64,000 nt of DNA from Allofournierella_A excrementavium (GTDB lineage: Bacteria > Bacillota > Clostridia > Oscillospirales > Ruminococcaceae): NCBI GenBank assembly GCA_019120375.1, contig DWVE01000039.1, positions 1-64,000 of the forward strand, written 5' to 3'. Shown piece by piece: positions 43,024 to 50,702 of this stretch; the stretch's first letter is position 1, and each line of letters begins with the position of its first letter. The notes beneath the pieces are model-generated. The model saw only the letters and a list, made by a program, of their open reading frames with translations. It searched no databases and was not told where the DNA came from. Position numbers and translations under genes: made by a program.

Positions 43024-43673
43024 TTGTAGCCCACTCCCCACACGGTCTCGATCGGGTCGGCCTGTGCCGCCCGCAGCTTGGCCCGGATGTTTTTGATGTG
43101 CTCGGTCACGGCGGCGGCATCCGCGGTGCCGTCGAACCCAAAGGCGGCCTCATAAAGCTGCTCTTTGGAGAAGGTCTGACCCGGATGCATGGCCAGATGC
43201 TCGCAGATGGCATACTCGCTTTTGGTGAGCCGCAGAGGCTGCCCCTGCCACAGCACCGCCCGCTGGCGCAGGTCAAAGTCCAGCCCGCCCCGGCGCAGAA
43301 GGCTGTGGGGCGCGCGCTGCTGCCTGCGCAGATGGGCCGCCACCCGCGCCCGCAGTTCCGCGATGCGGAAAGGCTTTGTCAGATAGTCGTCCCCGCCCAC
43401 GCCCAGACCGGTGAGCACGTCTGCCTCCTGCGTTTTTGCGGTGAGGAACAGGATGGGGCAATCCGCCAGATCGCGGATGCGGCGGCAGAGGGCAAAGCCG
43501 TCCTCGCCGGGCATCATCACATCCAGCAGGATGCAGTCCGCCCAGCGGCAGGCTGCCTCATCCACCCGCCGCCCGTCCCGGCAGGCCGAGACCTGATGGC
43601 CGTCTCGTTCCAGGGCGGCCTTGAGCAGCGCGCACAGGTCCCCGTCGTCGTCCACCACAAGGATGTGTGCCAT
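43008..43673 (-). CDS. OmpR-family response regulator
   Basis: 221 aa. Receiver domain with VVDDDGDL acidic pocket, phospho-acceptor aspartate in DCILLDVMMPGEDG and KPF; C-terminal winged helix with LTKSEYAICEHLAMHPGQ and VTEHIKNIRAKLR. ATG at 43673 follows GAGG by 8 nt. It is sandwiched between a TraX-type gene and its kinase. Confidence 0.95.
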   Translation of the reverse strand: MAHILVVDDDGDLCALLKAALERDGHQVSACRDGRRVDEAACRWADCILLDVMMPGEDGFALCRRIRDLADCPILFLTAKTQEADVLTGLGVGGDDYLTKPFRIAELRARVAAHLRRQQRAPHSLLRRGGLDFDLRQRAVLWQGQPLRLTKSEYAICEHLAMHPGQTFSKEQLYEAAFGFDGTADAAAVTEHIKNIRAKLRAAQADPIETVWGVGYKWKSE

Positions 43674-43683
43674 CGCCGTCACC

Positions 43684-44538
43684 TCAGTTCAAAAGAAGAT
43701 ACAGCCCCCAGGAGAGGGCGTAGAAAGCATAGACGTGGGTGGGATAAAAGACGTAGAAAAGCGCCTTGTGCCCTTTGCCCCGCCGGCCATTATACCACAG
43801 CATCAGGGGCGCTGCCAGAACGCCGTAGATCTCGTAGTAAATGGTGAACAGCTGGGTCCAGACGAATCCCGGCATTTGGGAGGCCATGAAGCCCATATAG
43901 ACCACGCCATACAGGAGATAATACACTGTAAAGGCAGCCACCTGCACGCCCCTGCGCTTGCGGAAGAGATAGAGCACCAGCCCCATCACCAGCACCGGCC
44001 AGCTGCTGTCGCCTGTCATGCCCCAGAGCGGCAGCACGGAATAGCAGACAAAACCCGGCAGGCCGGAAAGCGCCGGGAACGCCATTGCCAGCCAGGTGGC
44101 CGCGAAGGGCCAGGCAAGGGGCAGCGCCACCGCCGCGAGGCCGGGCAAAAACCGCTTTTGCCCCAGCCAGTCGATGCCCTGCCAGACTGCCATCAAAATC
44201 ACAAAGGTGGTCATCATGCCGTTGGCGGGGAAAAAGCCGTCCGGCCGCACCGGCAATCCCCCGTAGGCCATGAGATAATACAGCAGCGACATTGCCGCAG
44301 AGATGGCATAGACTTTCAAAAAATACTTTTTCCTGCTGCGGGTGTGGGTGAAGCCCTCCACCAGGCAGAACAAAAACAGCGGCGCACTCACCCGCCCTGC
44401 CATGCTGAACCACTCCGGGATGACGCCGGTGAAGCCAAAAAAGTAGTGGATGTGATCCAGCACCATCGTCACCAGGGCGATCCACTTCAGCCCGGTCTCG
44501 GTGATGCCCCCTTTTGGGGCCGGTTGTGTTGTTTCCAT
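43684..44538 (-). CDS. TraX family membrane protein
   Basis: 284 aa with eight or so membrane segments. Starts with the TraX pattern LKWIALVTMVLDHIHYFFG and ends with GHKALFYVFYPTHVYAFYAL, the conserved C-terminal signature. F-plasmid TraX acetylates pilin; chromosomal relatives in Firmicutes are presumed membrane acyltransferases with unknown targets. GAGAGGAG precedes the ATG. Only about 10 nt separate it from the response regulator, so all three genes form one operon. Confidence 0.88.
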   Translation of the reverse strand: METTQPAPKGGITETGLKWIALVTMVLDHIHYFFGFTGVIPEWFSMAGRVSAPLFLFCLVEGFTHTRSRKKYFLKVYAISAAMSLLYYLMAYGGLPVRPDGFFPANGMMTTFVILMAVWQGIDWLGQKRFLPGLAAVALPLAWPFAATWLAMAFPALSGLPGFVCYSVLPLWGMTGDSSWPVLVMGLVLYLFRKRRGVQVAAFTVYYLLYGVVYMGFMASQMPGFVWTQLFTIYYEIYGVLAAPLMLWYNGRRGKGHKALFYVFYPTHVYAFYALSWGLYLLLN

Positions 44539-44624
44539 TGCAAAACGCTCCTCTCAAGGTTTCTTTTGCCATGGTAACAGCCGTTTCTAAGGAAAGTATA
44601 AGGGATGTGCGTTTTTTCAAAGGA

Positions 44625-44663
44625 AAAGCCCCCCGGGCGGACCCGGAGGGCTTTGTGCTTGCT
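44625..44663 (-). terminator. Terminator of reverse rubrerythrin
   Basis: AAAGCCCTCCGGG stem with near-complement, followed by TTTTCC on the minus strand. Confidence 0.75.
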
Positions 44664-44685
44664 GTATGAGGATGTTTTAAACGGC

Positions 44686-45225
44686 TCAGCCGAAGTAACG
44701 CTCCAGCAGGCCCTGCATGCCGCGGCCATGACGGGCCTCGTCCTTGGCCATCTCGTGAACGGTGTCGTGGATGGCGTCCAGGCCCAGCTCCTTGGCGCGC
44801 TTGGCGATATCCATCTTGCCGCTGCAGGCGCCGCACTCGGCGTCCACACGCATCTGCAGGTTCTTCTTGGTGCTGTCGGTCAGAACCTCGCCCAGCAGCT
44901 CGGCGAACTTGGCAGCATGCTCGGCCTCCTCAAAGGCATAACGCTTCCAGGCCTCGGCGATCTCGGGGTAGCCCTCGCGGTCAGCCACGCGGCTCATGGC
45001 CAGGTACATGCCCACCTCGCTGCACTCGCCGTTGAAGTTCATGCGCAGGCCCTCGATGATGTCCTCAGGCACGCCCTCCTTGGCGATGCCCACCACATGC
45101 TCGGTGACGTAGGTGTTCTCGGTCTTCTCCACGAACTTGTCCTTGGGAGCCTTGCAGACGGGGCAGAACTCAGGGGCAGCGCCCTCGGCGATGTAACCAC
45201 AAACGGTGCAAACGAACTTAGACAT
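44686..45225 (-). CDS. Reverse rubrerythrin
   Basis: 179 aa. The rubredoxin domain is at the N-terminus (CTVCG...CPVC, residues about 6-25) and the diiron four-helix bundle follows (EHVVG, MNFNGECSEVGMY, EEAEHAAKF, KDEARHG supplying Glu/His ligands). This order is the reverse of classical rubrerythrin and is typical of Clostridia, where such proteins reduce hydrogen peroxide and oxygen using NADH via a reductase. Single-gene transcription unit with a strong promoter. Confidence 0.95.
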   Translation of the reverse strand: MSKFVCTVCGYIAEGAAPEFCPVCKAPKDKFVEKTENTYVTEHVVGIAKEGVPEDIIEGLRMNFNGECSEVGMYLAMSRVADREGYPEIAEAWKRYAFEEAEHAAKFAELLGEVLTDSTKKNLQMRVDAECGACSGKMDIAKRAKELGLDAIHDTVHEMAKDEARHGRGMQGLLERYFG

Positions 45226-45305
45226 TTTCTCTTCCTCCAAATCGTTTTAAAAGTTTTGCATTGAAGCGGTCCCTATAAATAGGAATCATTCTCTGTTATG
45301 TTCAC

Positions 45306-45334
45306 AGTATAGCACAACAAGAAGGTTCCGTCAA
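45306..45334 (-). promoter_or_regulatory. Promoter of reverse rubrerythrin
   Basis: TTGACG (45329-45334), 17-nt spacer, TATACT (45306-45311). Downstream is CCTAT-TT-ATAGG (about 45274-45285), a possible peroxide or redox regulator site; it does not match the PerR box well. Confidence 0.75.
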
Positions 45335-45353
45335 CAGAAAAATCATGAAAAAC

Positions 45354-45893
45354 CTATGAATTTTTGCGCTGGTTCCGCGGCTGGGTGGAAAAGCCCATTT
45401 TGCCCAGCGCCGGCAGCAGGGCGGCCAGGCTGGAGCTGGTCACAAGGCCCATGCCAAGGCCGCAGACGATCATGATGGGGGCGTAGGTGAGGGCCAGCGC
45501 GCTGCTGAGCAGAAAGCTGGCGGCGATGAGCTGGCCGATGTTGTGGCCCAGCGCGCCGCACACCGACAGGATAAAGTAGGTGGGGCGGCGCGGCAGTTTG
45601 TAGAGCAGCCACATCACCAGCACCGAAACAAGGCCCCCGCTGAGGGATAAAAGCCCCGCGGTGGCGCCCCGGGTCAGCCCCACGAAAAAGGCCTTGAGCA
45701 CGGTGAGGGTGAGCGCCTGGGGAAAGCCCATGAAAAACAGCGCATACATGACCACGATGTTCGCCAGGCCTATTTTCACGCCGGGGATGAGCCCCAGCAG
45801 CGGCGTGATGGCGCTCTCCATGAAAGACAGCGCCATGGCCAGCGCAAACAGCAGGCCGGACAGCGCCACCTGGCGGGTTTTGTTGTTTCGCAT
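45354..45893 (-). CDS. Gx transporter family membrane protein
   Basis: 179 aa with five to six membrane segments, family Hpre_diP_synt_I (often called heptaprenyl diphosphate synthase component I, now Gx transporter, related to ECF substrate-binding subunits). Family pattern: FMESAITPLLGLIPGVKIGLANI, and GALGHNIGQLIAA. In Clostridia and Listeria relatives occur next to quinone- or flavin-linked genes. Here it is divergent from an FMN-binding lipoprotein. AGGAGAG precedes the ATG. Confidence 0.85.
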   Translation of the reverse strand: MRNNKTRQVALSGLLFALAMALSFMESAITPLLGLIPGVKIGLANIVVMYALFFMGFPQALTLTVLKAFFVGLTRGATAGLLSLSGGLVSVLVMWLLYKLPRRPTYFILSVCGALGHNIGQLIAASFLLSSALALTYAPIMIVCGLGMGLVTSSSLAALLPALGKMGFSTQPRNQRKNS

Positions 45894-45977
45894 GGCGTTC
45901 TCTCCTTAGTAATAAGGTTTTGGCTGGTTATCAGTCTAAGCCGCTTTGCCCGATCTGTCAAGAAAAACGCGCCGGAA

Positions 45978-46006
45978 TTGACCTTCTTCGCAATATCTTT
46001 TATAAT
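45978..46006 (+). promoter_or_regulatory. Promoter of the FMN-binding lipoprotein gene
   Basis: TTGACC (45978-45983), 17-nt spacer, TATAAT (46001-46006). Confidence 0.8.
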
Positions 46007-46056
46007 AGGTGCAAACGCGCTCCCCTGTTCGGGAGTGACGCAACGGAGGTGGTCTC

Positions 46057-46524
46057 ATGCGCCGCGGGCTTTTGACAGCTGTCTGCTGCGGCTTTGCCCT
46101 TTTGCTGGTCGGCTGCGGCTTCAAGGACGGAACATACACAGCCGAATTTCAAAGCTTTGACAGCCTGGGATACAAGGACCGGCTCCAGATCACCGTGGAG
46201 GACGGCGTCATCACCGACGCGCAGTTTGACGGGGTGAACGAAGCGGGCGGCCTGAAAAGCGAGGATGAAGCCTATGCAAAGCGGATGCGCCCCCTCTGCG
46301 GCACCGACCCGGCCGGGATACGCCAATATTACAGCGACGCCCTGACCGGCCTGGATGACCCAAAGGACCTGGAGGCCGACGGCGTCAGCGGCGCGACGGT
46401 GTCGGCGCAGCACTTTGAAGCGCTGTGGCAGGCGCTGCAATCGCCCATGAAAAAAGGCGAGATCTCGCCCGTGGTGGTGGCGGACATCCCGGAATTTTCG
46501 CCGGAGGAAGGCATCGGTGAATAA
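46057..46524 (+). CDS. FMN-binding lipoprotein
   Basis: 155 aa. Signal peptide with lipobox LVGC (cysteine 20), then a small FMN-binding domain ending in DGVSGATVSAQHF; the threonine at 114 in SGAT is the residue to which ApbE would attach FMN covalently. It is therefore an exported flavoprotein anchored to the outer membrane face, probably an electron carrier. It resembles single-domain pieces of RnfG/NqrC or PplA. GGAGG precedes the ATG. No ApbE gene is in the window. Confidence 0.87.
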   Translation: MRRGLLTAVCCGFALLLVGCGFKDGTYTAEFQSFDSLGYKDRLQITVEDGVITDAQFDGVNEAGGLKSEDEAYAKRMRPLCGTDPAGIRQYYSDALTGLDDPKDLEADGVSGATVSAQHFEALWQALQSPMKKGEISPVVVADIPEFSPEEGIGE

Positions 46525-46558
46525 TGTGTTAAAATTTGGCACACACTTGCACTGAGGC

Positions 46559-46587
46559 TTGCATTCCACCGGGATATAGTGTAGAAT
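46559..46587 (+). promoter_or_regulatory. Promoter of the DUF4358 gene
   Basis: TTGCAT (46559-46564), 17-nt spacer, TAGAAT (46582-46587). Confidence 0.65.
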
Positions 46588-46621
46588 TCCCATAAGGCTT
46601 TCAAAAAGGAGAGTACGACAA

Positions 46622-47104
46622 ATGAAAAAGATCGTTTCGCTGCTCATGGCAGTTTCCCTTTGTGCGTTTGCCCTGGCCGGCTGCGGCGGCGGGTCCGAGA
46701 CCGCCTCGTATAACCTGGACGACATCGTCGCCACCGTGGAAAAGGCCAATCCGGTGAGCAATTCCCGCGATGTGGACGACAATTTCATCCAGCTGGATAT
46801 GCTGCTCACTCCTGAAAACATCGAGGAGTACGCCGGCAAGGTGAGCAGCGACCAGAGCAACAGCGCGCTGATCGTGGCCATCAAGGCGGTGGAGGGCAAG
46901 GCTTCCGCCGTGGAGGAAGAGCTGAACGCCTACAAAACCAGCATCTCCACCGGCGGCCTGTACGCTGAATTTGCGGACAAGGAGGCCATGGCCGCCGACG
47001 CCCGCATCATTGCGAAGGGAGATTATCTGGTGATGGTGGTCGCCAATACCGAGGGCGCCGACTACACTGAAATCGACACCGCGCTGGACGAGGCTCTGAA
47101 ATAA
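46622..47104 (+). CDS. DUF4358 lipoprotein
   Basis: 160 aa. Lipobox ALAGC (cysteine about 21), then a small alpha/beta domain with the DUF4358 features: a central KVSSDQSNSALIVAIKAVEG and C-terminal DYLVMVVANTEGADY. Function unknown; in Clostridia it often precedes MBOAT-type O-acyltransferases, as here. AAGGAGAG precedes the ATG. A terminator separates it from the MBOAT gene, so read-through is partial. Confidence 0.8.
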   Translation: MKKIVSLLMAVSLCAFALAGCGGGSETASYNLDDIVATVEKANPVSNSRDVDDNFIQLDMLLTPENIEEYAGKVSSDQSNSALIVAIKAVEGKASAVEEELNAYKTSISTGGLYAEFADKEAMAADARIIAKGDYLVMVVANTEGADYTEIDTALDEALK

Positions 47105-47126
47105 GGCACACCGCGCTGAGCTTTGA

Positions 47127-47168
47127 AAATGAGGCCGATACCTGCGTTTTCCAGGTACCGGCCTTTTG
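47127..47168 (+). terminator. Terminator between DUF4358 and MBOAT genes
   Basis: AGGCCGATACCTG stem with near-complement and TTTTGTG. It may act as an attenuator for the two downstream genes, which show no separate promoter. Confidence 0.75.
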
Positions 47169-47189
47169 TGTGAAAGGGAGGGCCGTTTT

Positions 47190-48614
47190 TTGATCTTCAG
47201 CACGATTTTGTTTCTGTTCCGTTTTCTGCCCATCACGCTGGCGCTTTATTATCTTGCCCCGGCAAAACTGAAGAATCTGGCGCTGTTTTTGTGCAGCCTG
47301 GTGTTCTATTCCTGGGGCGAGGTCAAATTCTTCCCGGTGATGGTGGTGCTTATCCTCATCAACTATACTTGCGGCCTGTTGATGGAAAAGTTTGACCACA
47401 GCGTCAGGGCACGGCGGGTGCTGCTGGTGGCGTCCATCGTGGGCAGTCTGTCCATGCTGGTGTTCTTCAAATACTCAAACTTCCTCATCGGCACTGTAAA
47501 CAGCCTGTTCGGGCTGTCCATCGGGCTCATCGAGGCGGCCACGGTGCTGCCGCTGGGCATCAGCTTCTATACCTTCCAGACCATGAGCTATTCCATCGAC
47601 GTTTACCGCCGGGATGTGCCCGCCGAACACAGCATCATCGACTTTGGCGCCTATGTGGTCATGTTCCCCCAGCTGATCGCCGGCCCCATCGTGAAATACC
47701 GGGACGTGGCTGCCCAGCTGCATGTGTATAAAAACCGCTACCGCCTTTCCCAGATCCAGGACGGCATCTGCCTGTTCGTGTTCGGCCTGGCAAAAAAAGT
47801 CCTGCTGGCGGACATGATCAGCCAGCTGTGGTACGACATCATCGGCCAGTGGTCCGGCGGGACGCTGGAGATCGCCGGCGTCGGCCTGGAAAACGCCAGC
47901 ACGCCCCTTGCGTGGCTGGGGCTTCTGGCCTACAGCCTGCAGCTGTATTTCGACTTCTCCGGCTACTCCCTGATGGGCATCGGCATGGGCAAGATGCTGG
48001 GCTTCGACTTCCCCATGAACTTCAATCTGCCCTACATTGCCGGCAGCATCACCGACTTCTGGCGCCGGTGGCACATGACCCTTTCCAGCTGGTTCAAGGA
48101 GTATGTGTACATCCCCCTGGGCGGCAACCGCCGCGGCATCAAGCGCCAGATCTTCAACATGTTCGTGGTCTGGTCCCTCACCGGCATCTGGCACGGCGCC
48201 GACTGGAACTTCATGCTCTGGGGCGTCTACTACTTCGTGCTGCTGACCATTGAAAAGGTCTTTTTGCTGGACAAGCTGAAAAAGGGCAAGGTCTGGCCCC
48301 ACGTCTACACCCTGTTCCTGGTGGCCGTGGGCTGGGCCCTGTTCGTGGGCAATGAGAGCGGCGTGGGTCTGTCGCTTCTGTTCCAGAAGCTGTTCATCCC
48401 CAGCGGCGGCGTTGGCTGTTTGTATTTCCTGCGCAATTACGGCGTGCTGCTGGCGGTGTGCATCGCCTGCTGCACTCCCCTGCCGCTGAAGATCTACGAT
48501 AAGATCAAGGAGAACACCTTCATGCGCATCGCGCTGGTGGGGCTGCTGCTGGTCTTGTGCATCGCGTATATCGTGGCGTCCACCAACACGCCGTTCCTCT
48601 ATTTCCGGTTCTAA
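47190..48614 (+). CDS. MBOAT O-acyltransferase (AlgI-like)
   Basis: 474 aa polytopic protein. Key motifs are DFSGYSLMGIGMGKMLGF, FWRRWHMTLSSWFKEYVYIPLGG and the catalytic histidine in GIWHGADWNF. AlgI-type proteins pass acetyl groups across the membrane to a partner that acetylates polysaccharide. TTG at 47190 follows GGGAGG by 8 nt and gives the normal short N-terminus; no ATG is suitable. The DHHW protein 15 nt downstream is the expected partner. Confidence 0.94.
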   Translation: MIFSTILFLFRFLPITLALYYLAPAKLKNLALFLCSLVFYSWGEVKFFPVMVVLILINYTCGLLMEKFDHSVRARRVLLVASIVGSLSMLVFFKYSNFLIGTVNSLFGLSIGLIEAATVLPLGISFYTFQTMSYSIDVYRRDVPAEHSIIDFGAYVVMFPQLIAGPIVKYRDVAAQLHVYKNRYRLSQIQDGICLFVFGLAKKVLLADMISQLWYDIIGQWSGGTLEIAGVGLENASTPLAWLGLLAYSLQLYFDFSGYSLMGIGMGKMLGFDFPMNFNLPYIAGSITDFWRRWHMTLSSWFKEYVYIPLGGNRRGIKRQIFNMFVVWSLTGIWHGADWNFMLWGVYYFVLLTIEKVFLLDKLKKGKVWPHVYTLFLVAVGWALFVGNESGVGLSLLFQKLFIPSGGVGCLYFLRNYGVLLAVCIACCTPLPLKIYDKIKENTFMRIALVGLLLVLCIAYIVASTNTPFLYFRF

Positions 48615-48629
48615 GGGGGTGCGAGACTG

Positions 48630-49802
48630 ATGAAGGAAAAATGGAATGAACTGAAAAAGTATCCCCTTCTGGTGCTGTTTTTCGTGTTCCTGTTCGGGTT
48701 CATGTTTCTGGACATGGCCTGGCCCAAGCGGGGATACAGCGACCTGGAGCGCCGGGACCTGGCCCAGGTGCCGGAATTCAGCCTGACAAAACTCTTTGAA
48801 AATGTGTGGACCAGCGAGTACGACAACTACACCAAAGACCAGGTGGTGGGCCGCGACATGTGGCTGCGCCTGCAGAGCCGCAGCGAGAGCCTGCTGTTCC
48901 AAAAGCAGGAGATCGGCGGCGCGCTGCTGGGCGATGACGAGATGCTCTTCGCCCAGACGCTGGCCCTCAAGCCCACCGAGGAGCGCATCCTGAAAAGCAA
49001 CATCCAGCAGAGTTCTTCGTTCGCGCTGCGCTACCCCGGCAAGGTCACCCTGATGATCACGCCCTCCGCGAGCGTGATCTATCCCGACAAGCTGCCCGCC
49101 AACGCCCCTCTGCTGGACGAGAACGCGCTGCTGGACACCATTTTTGATATGCACGAGGGCGCCAACTGCATCGATCTGCGGGAGGCTTTCAGTGCAGCCG
49201 CGGAGGACACCCAGCTCTACTACAAGACCGACCACCATTGGACCACCGACGGCGGAGCGTATCTGGCCTATCAGGAATACTGCCGCTCTTTGGGCCTGAC
49301 CCCCATGGAAGTGAGCGCCGGGGACTTTGGCCAGGTGCCGGACTTCTATGGCACCACCTACTCCAAGTGCCTGCGGTGGGATCAGACGCCGGACACCATC
49401 TCCTACCTGGACATTCCCGATCAGATGACCGTTTGGAAAACCAACGCCAGGGGCGAGGCCACCGAACCGCAGTTCACCAGCGGCCTGTATGAGATGGAAA
49501 AGGCCGAGACCGCCGACAAGTACTCCATGTTCCTTTACGGCAACCAGGGCTACGTCACCATCGAAGGCCGCGGCGAGGGCCGTGTGCTGGTGGTGAAAGA
49601 CAGCTATGCCAACAGCTTTGTCCCCTACCTCATCGAGAACTACGCCGAGATCTGCGTCATCGACCCCCGCAGCTACCGCAACAGCATCGACGCGCTGATG
49701 CAGCGGGAGCAGTTCGATCAGGTCCTGCTGCTGTTCAGTTTCCAGACCTATTCCACCACGAATATCTCCAGCTACCTTGCCGCCTCGGCCGGCGAGGGCT
49801 GA
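48630..49802 (+). CDS. DHHW family protein (AlgJ/AlgX-like acetyltransferase partner)
   Basis: 390 aa. One N-terminal membrane anchor (residues about 12-30), then an extracytoplasmic SGNH-like domain with the catalytic KTDHHWT motif (Asp-His pair) and VVKDSYANSF (serine). These proteins complete O-acetylation of exported glycans with an MBOAT partner. GGGGGTG precedes the ATG. Last gene of the cluster, followed by a strong terminator. Confidence 0.9.
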   Translation: MKEKWNELKKYPLLVLFFVFLFGFMFLDMAWPKRGYSDLERRDLAQVPEFSLTKLFENVWTSEYDNYTKDQVVGRDMWLRLQSRSESLLFQKQEIGGALLGDDEMLFAQTLALKPTEERILKSNIQQSSSFALRYPGKVTLMITPSASVIYPDKLPANAPLLDENALLDTIFDMHEGANCIDLREAFSAAAEDTQLYYKTDHHWTTDGGAYLAYQEYCRSLGLTPMEVSAGDFGQVPDFYGTTYSKCLRWDQTPDTISYLDIPDQMTVWKTNARGEATEPQFTSGLYEMEKAETADKYSMFLYGNQGYVTIEGRGEGRVLVVKDSYANSFVPYLIENYAEICVIDPRSYRNSIDALMQREQFDQVLLLFSFQTYSTTNISSYLAASAGEG

Positions 49803-49810
49803 AGCCTTTC

Positions 49811-49852
49811 CAACGCCCCTGCACGGTTTGTGCAGGGGCGTTGATTTTTCCG
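49811..49852 (+). terminator. Terminator of the MBOAT-DHHW genes
   Basis: 14-bp perfect stem (49812-49825 with 49831-49844) followed by ATTTTTCC. Confidence 0.9.
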
Positions 49853-49867
49853 CTAACGCGCCCACTT

Positions 49868-49883
49868 TTTACGGACATTTTAC
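49868..49883 (+). promoter_or_regulatory. Candidate Pho-box direct repeat
   Basis: TTTACG-GACA-TTTACA, two half-sites of the TT(A/T)ACA type about one helical turn apart, upstream of a TATACT (49916-49921) that has no good -35. This is the layout of a PhoP-activated promoter. Only two half-sites are seen. The rest of 49853-50018 contains a GC-rich leader hairpin near 49953-49980. Confidence 0.4.
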
Positions 49884-50018
49884 ATTTCAGGGTGGGAAAA
49901 CCGGCGCAAATGCTTTATACTTGAATCGAATGAGATCCGCGCGGCCCCCGCCGCGGCCCCGCCTGTTCGAGGCAGGGCCGGCAGCCCGGGCGCGGACCGA
50001 TTTGAAGGGAGAGCATCC

Positions 50019-50702
50019 ATGTCCGTGATCTATGTTTTGGAAGATGACAACAGCATCCGCGAGTTGGTGGTGTACACGCTGAACCACTCCGGCCACGATG
50101 CCCAGGGATTCGGGCTGCCCAGCCAGTTCTGGGCGCAGATGGCAAAAGCCGCGCCCGACCTGCTTTTGCTGGATATCATGCTGCCCGAGCAGGACGGCAT
50201 CGAAATTTTGAAACAGCTGCGGGCGGAGCCCGCCACCCGCAAACTGCCGGTCATCATGCTCACCGCCAAGGGCAGTGAATACGACCGTGTGCTGGGGTTG
50301 GACAGCGGCGCCGACGATTACATCCCCAAGCCCTTCGGTATGATGGAGCTTGTGGCCCGCGTCAACGCGCTGCTGCGCCGCACCGCTCCCGGCGAGCAGG
50401 TCATGGAGTACAAGGCGGGCGGTCTTTCCGTCTGCCCCGCCCGGCATCAGGTGCTGGCGAACGGCCGCCCCGTCACCCTGACTCACAAGGAATTCGAGCT
50501 GCTGAGCCTGCTCATCCAGTCGCCCGGCATCGTGTTCACCCGGGAGCAACTTCTCCGGGAGGTCTGGGGCTATACCTTTGACGCCGAGAGCCGCACTCTG
50601 GACGTGCATGTGCGCACCCTGCGCCAGAAGCTGGGCGAGTGCGGAAGCTGCATCGAAACGGTGCGGGGCTCCGGCTACCGCATCCGGGAGAACGAACAAT
50701 GA
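50019..50702 (+). CDS. PhoP/PhoB-like response regulator
   Basis: 227 aa OmpR-family regulator. Receiver: YVLEDDNSIREL, phospho-acceptor in LLLLDIMLPEQDG, KPFGM. Output: LTHKEFELLSLLIQSPG and VHVRTLRQKLG with GSGYRI. AAGGGAGAG precedes the ATG. Pairs with the PhoR-like kinase by a 4-nt ATGA overlap. Phosphate specificity is inferred from the kinase architecture; no pst genes are nearby. Confidence 0.92.
   Translation: MSVIYVLEDDNSIRELVVYTLNHSGHDAQGFGLPSQFWAQMAKAAPDLLLLDIMLPEQDGIEILKQLRAEPATRKLPVIMLTAKGSEYDRVLGLDSGADDYIPKPFGMMELVARVNALLRRTAPGEQVMEYKAGGLSVCPARHQVLANGRPVTLTHKEFELLSLLIQSPGIVFTREQLLREVWGYTFDAESRTLDVHVRTLRQKLGECGSCIETVRGSGYRIRENEQ

Noticed and set aside
44602..44640. Possible TraX promoter (TTGAAA and TATACT)
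   Set aside because: The spacer is only 14 nt, outside the workable range.
47475..49865. 796-codon minus-strand frame
   Set aside because: Antisense of the MBOAT and DHHW genes; no motif.
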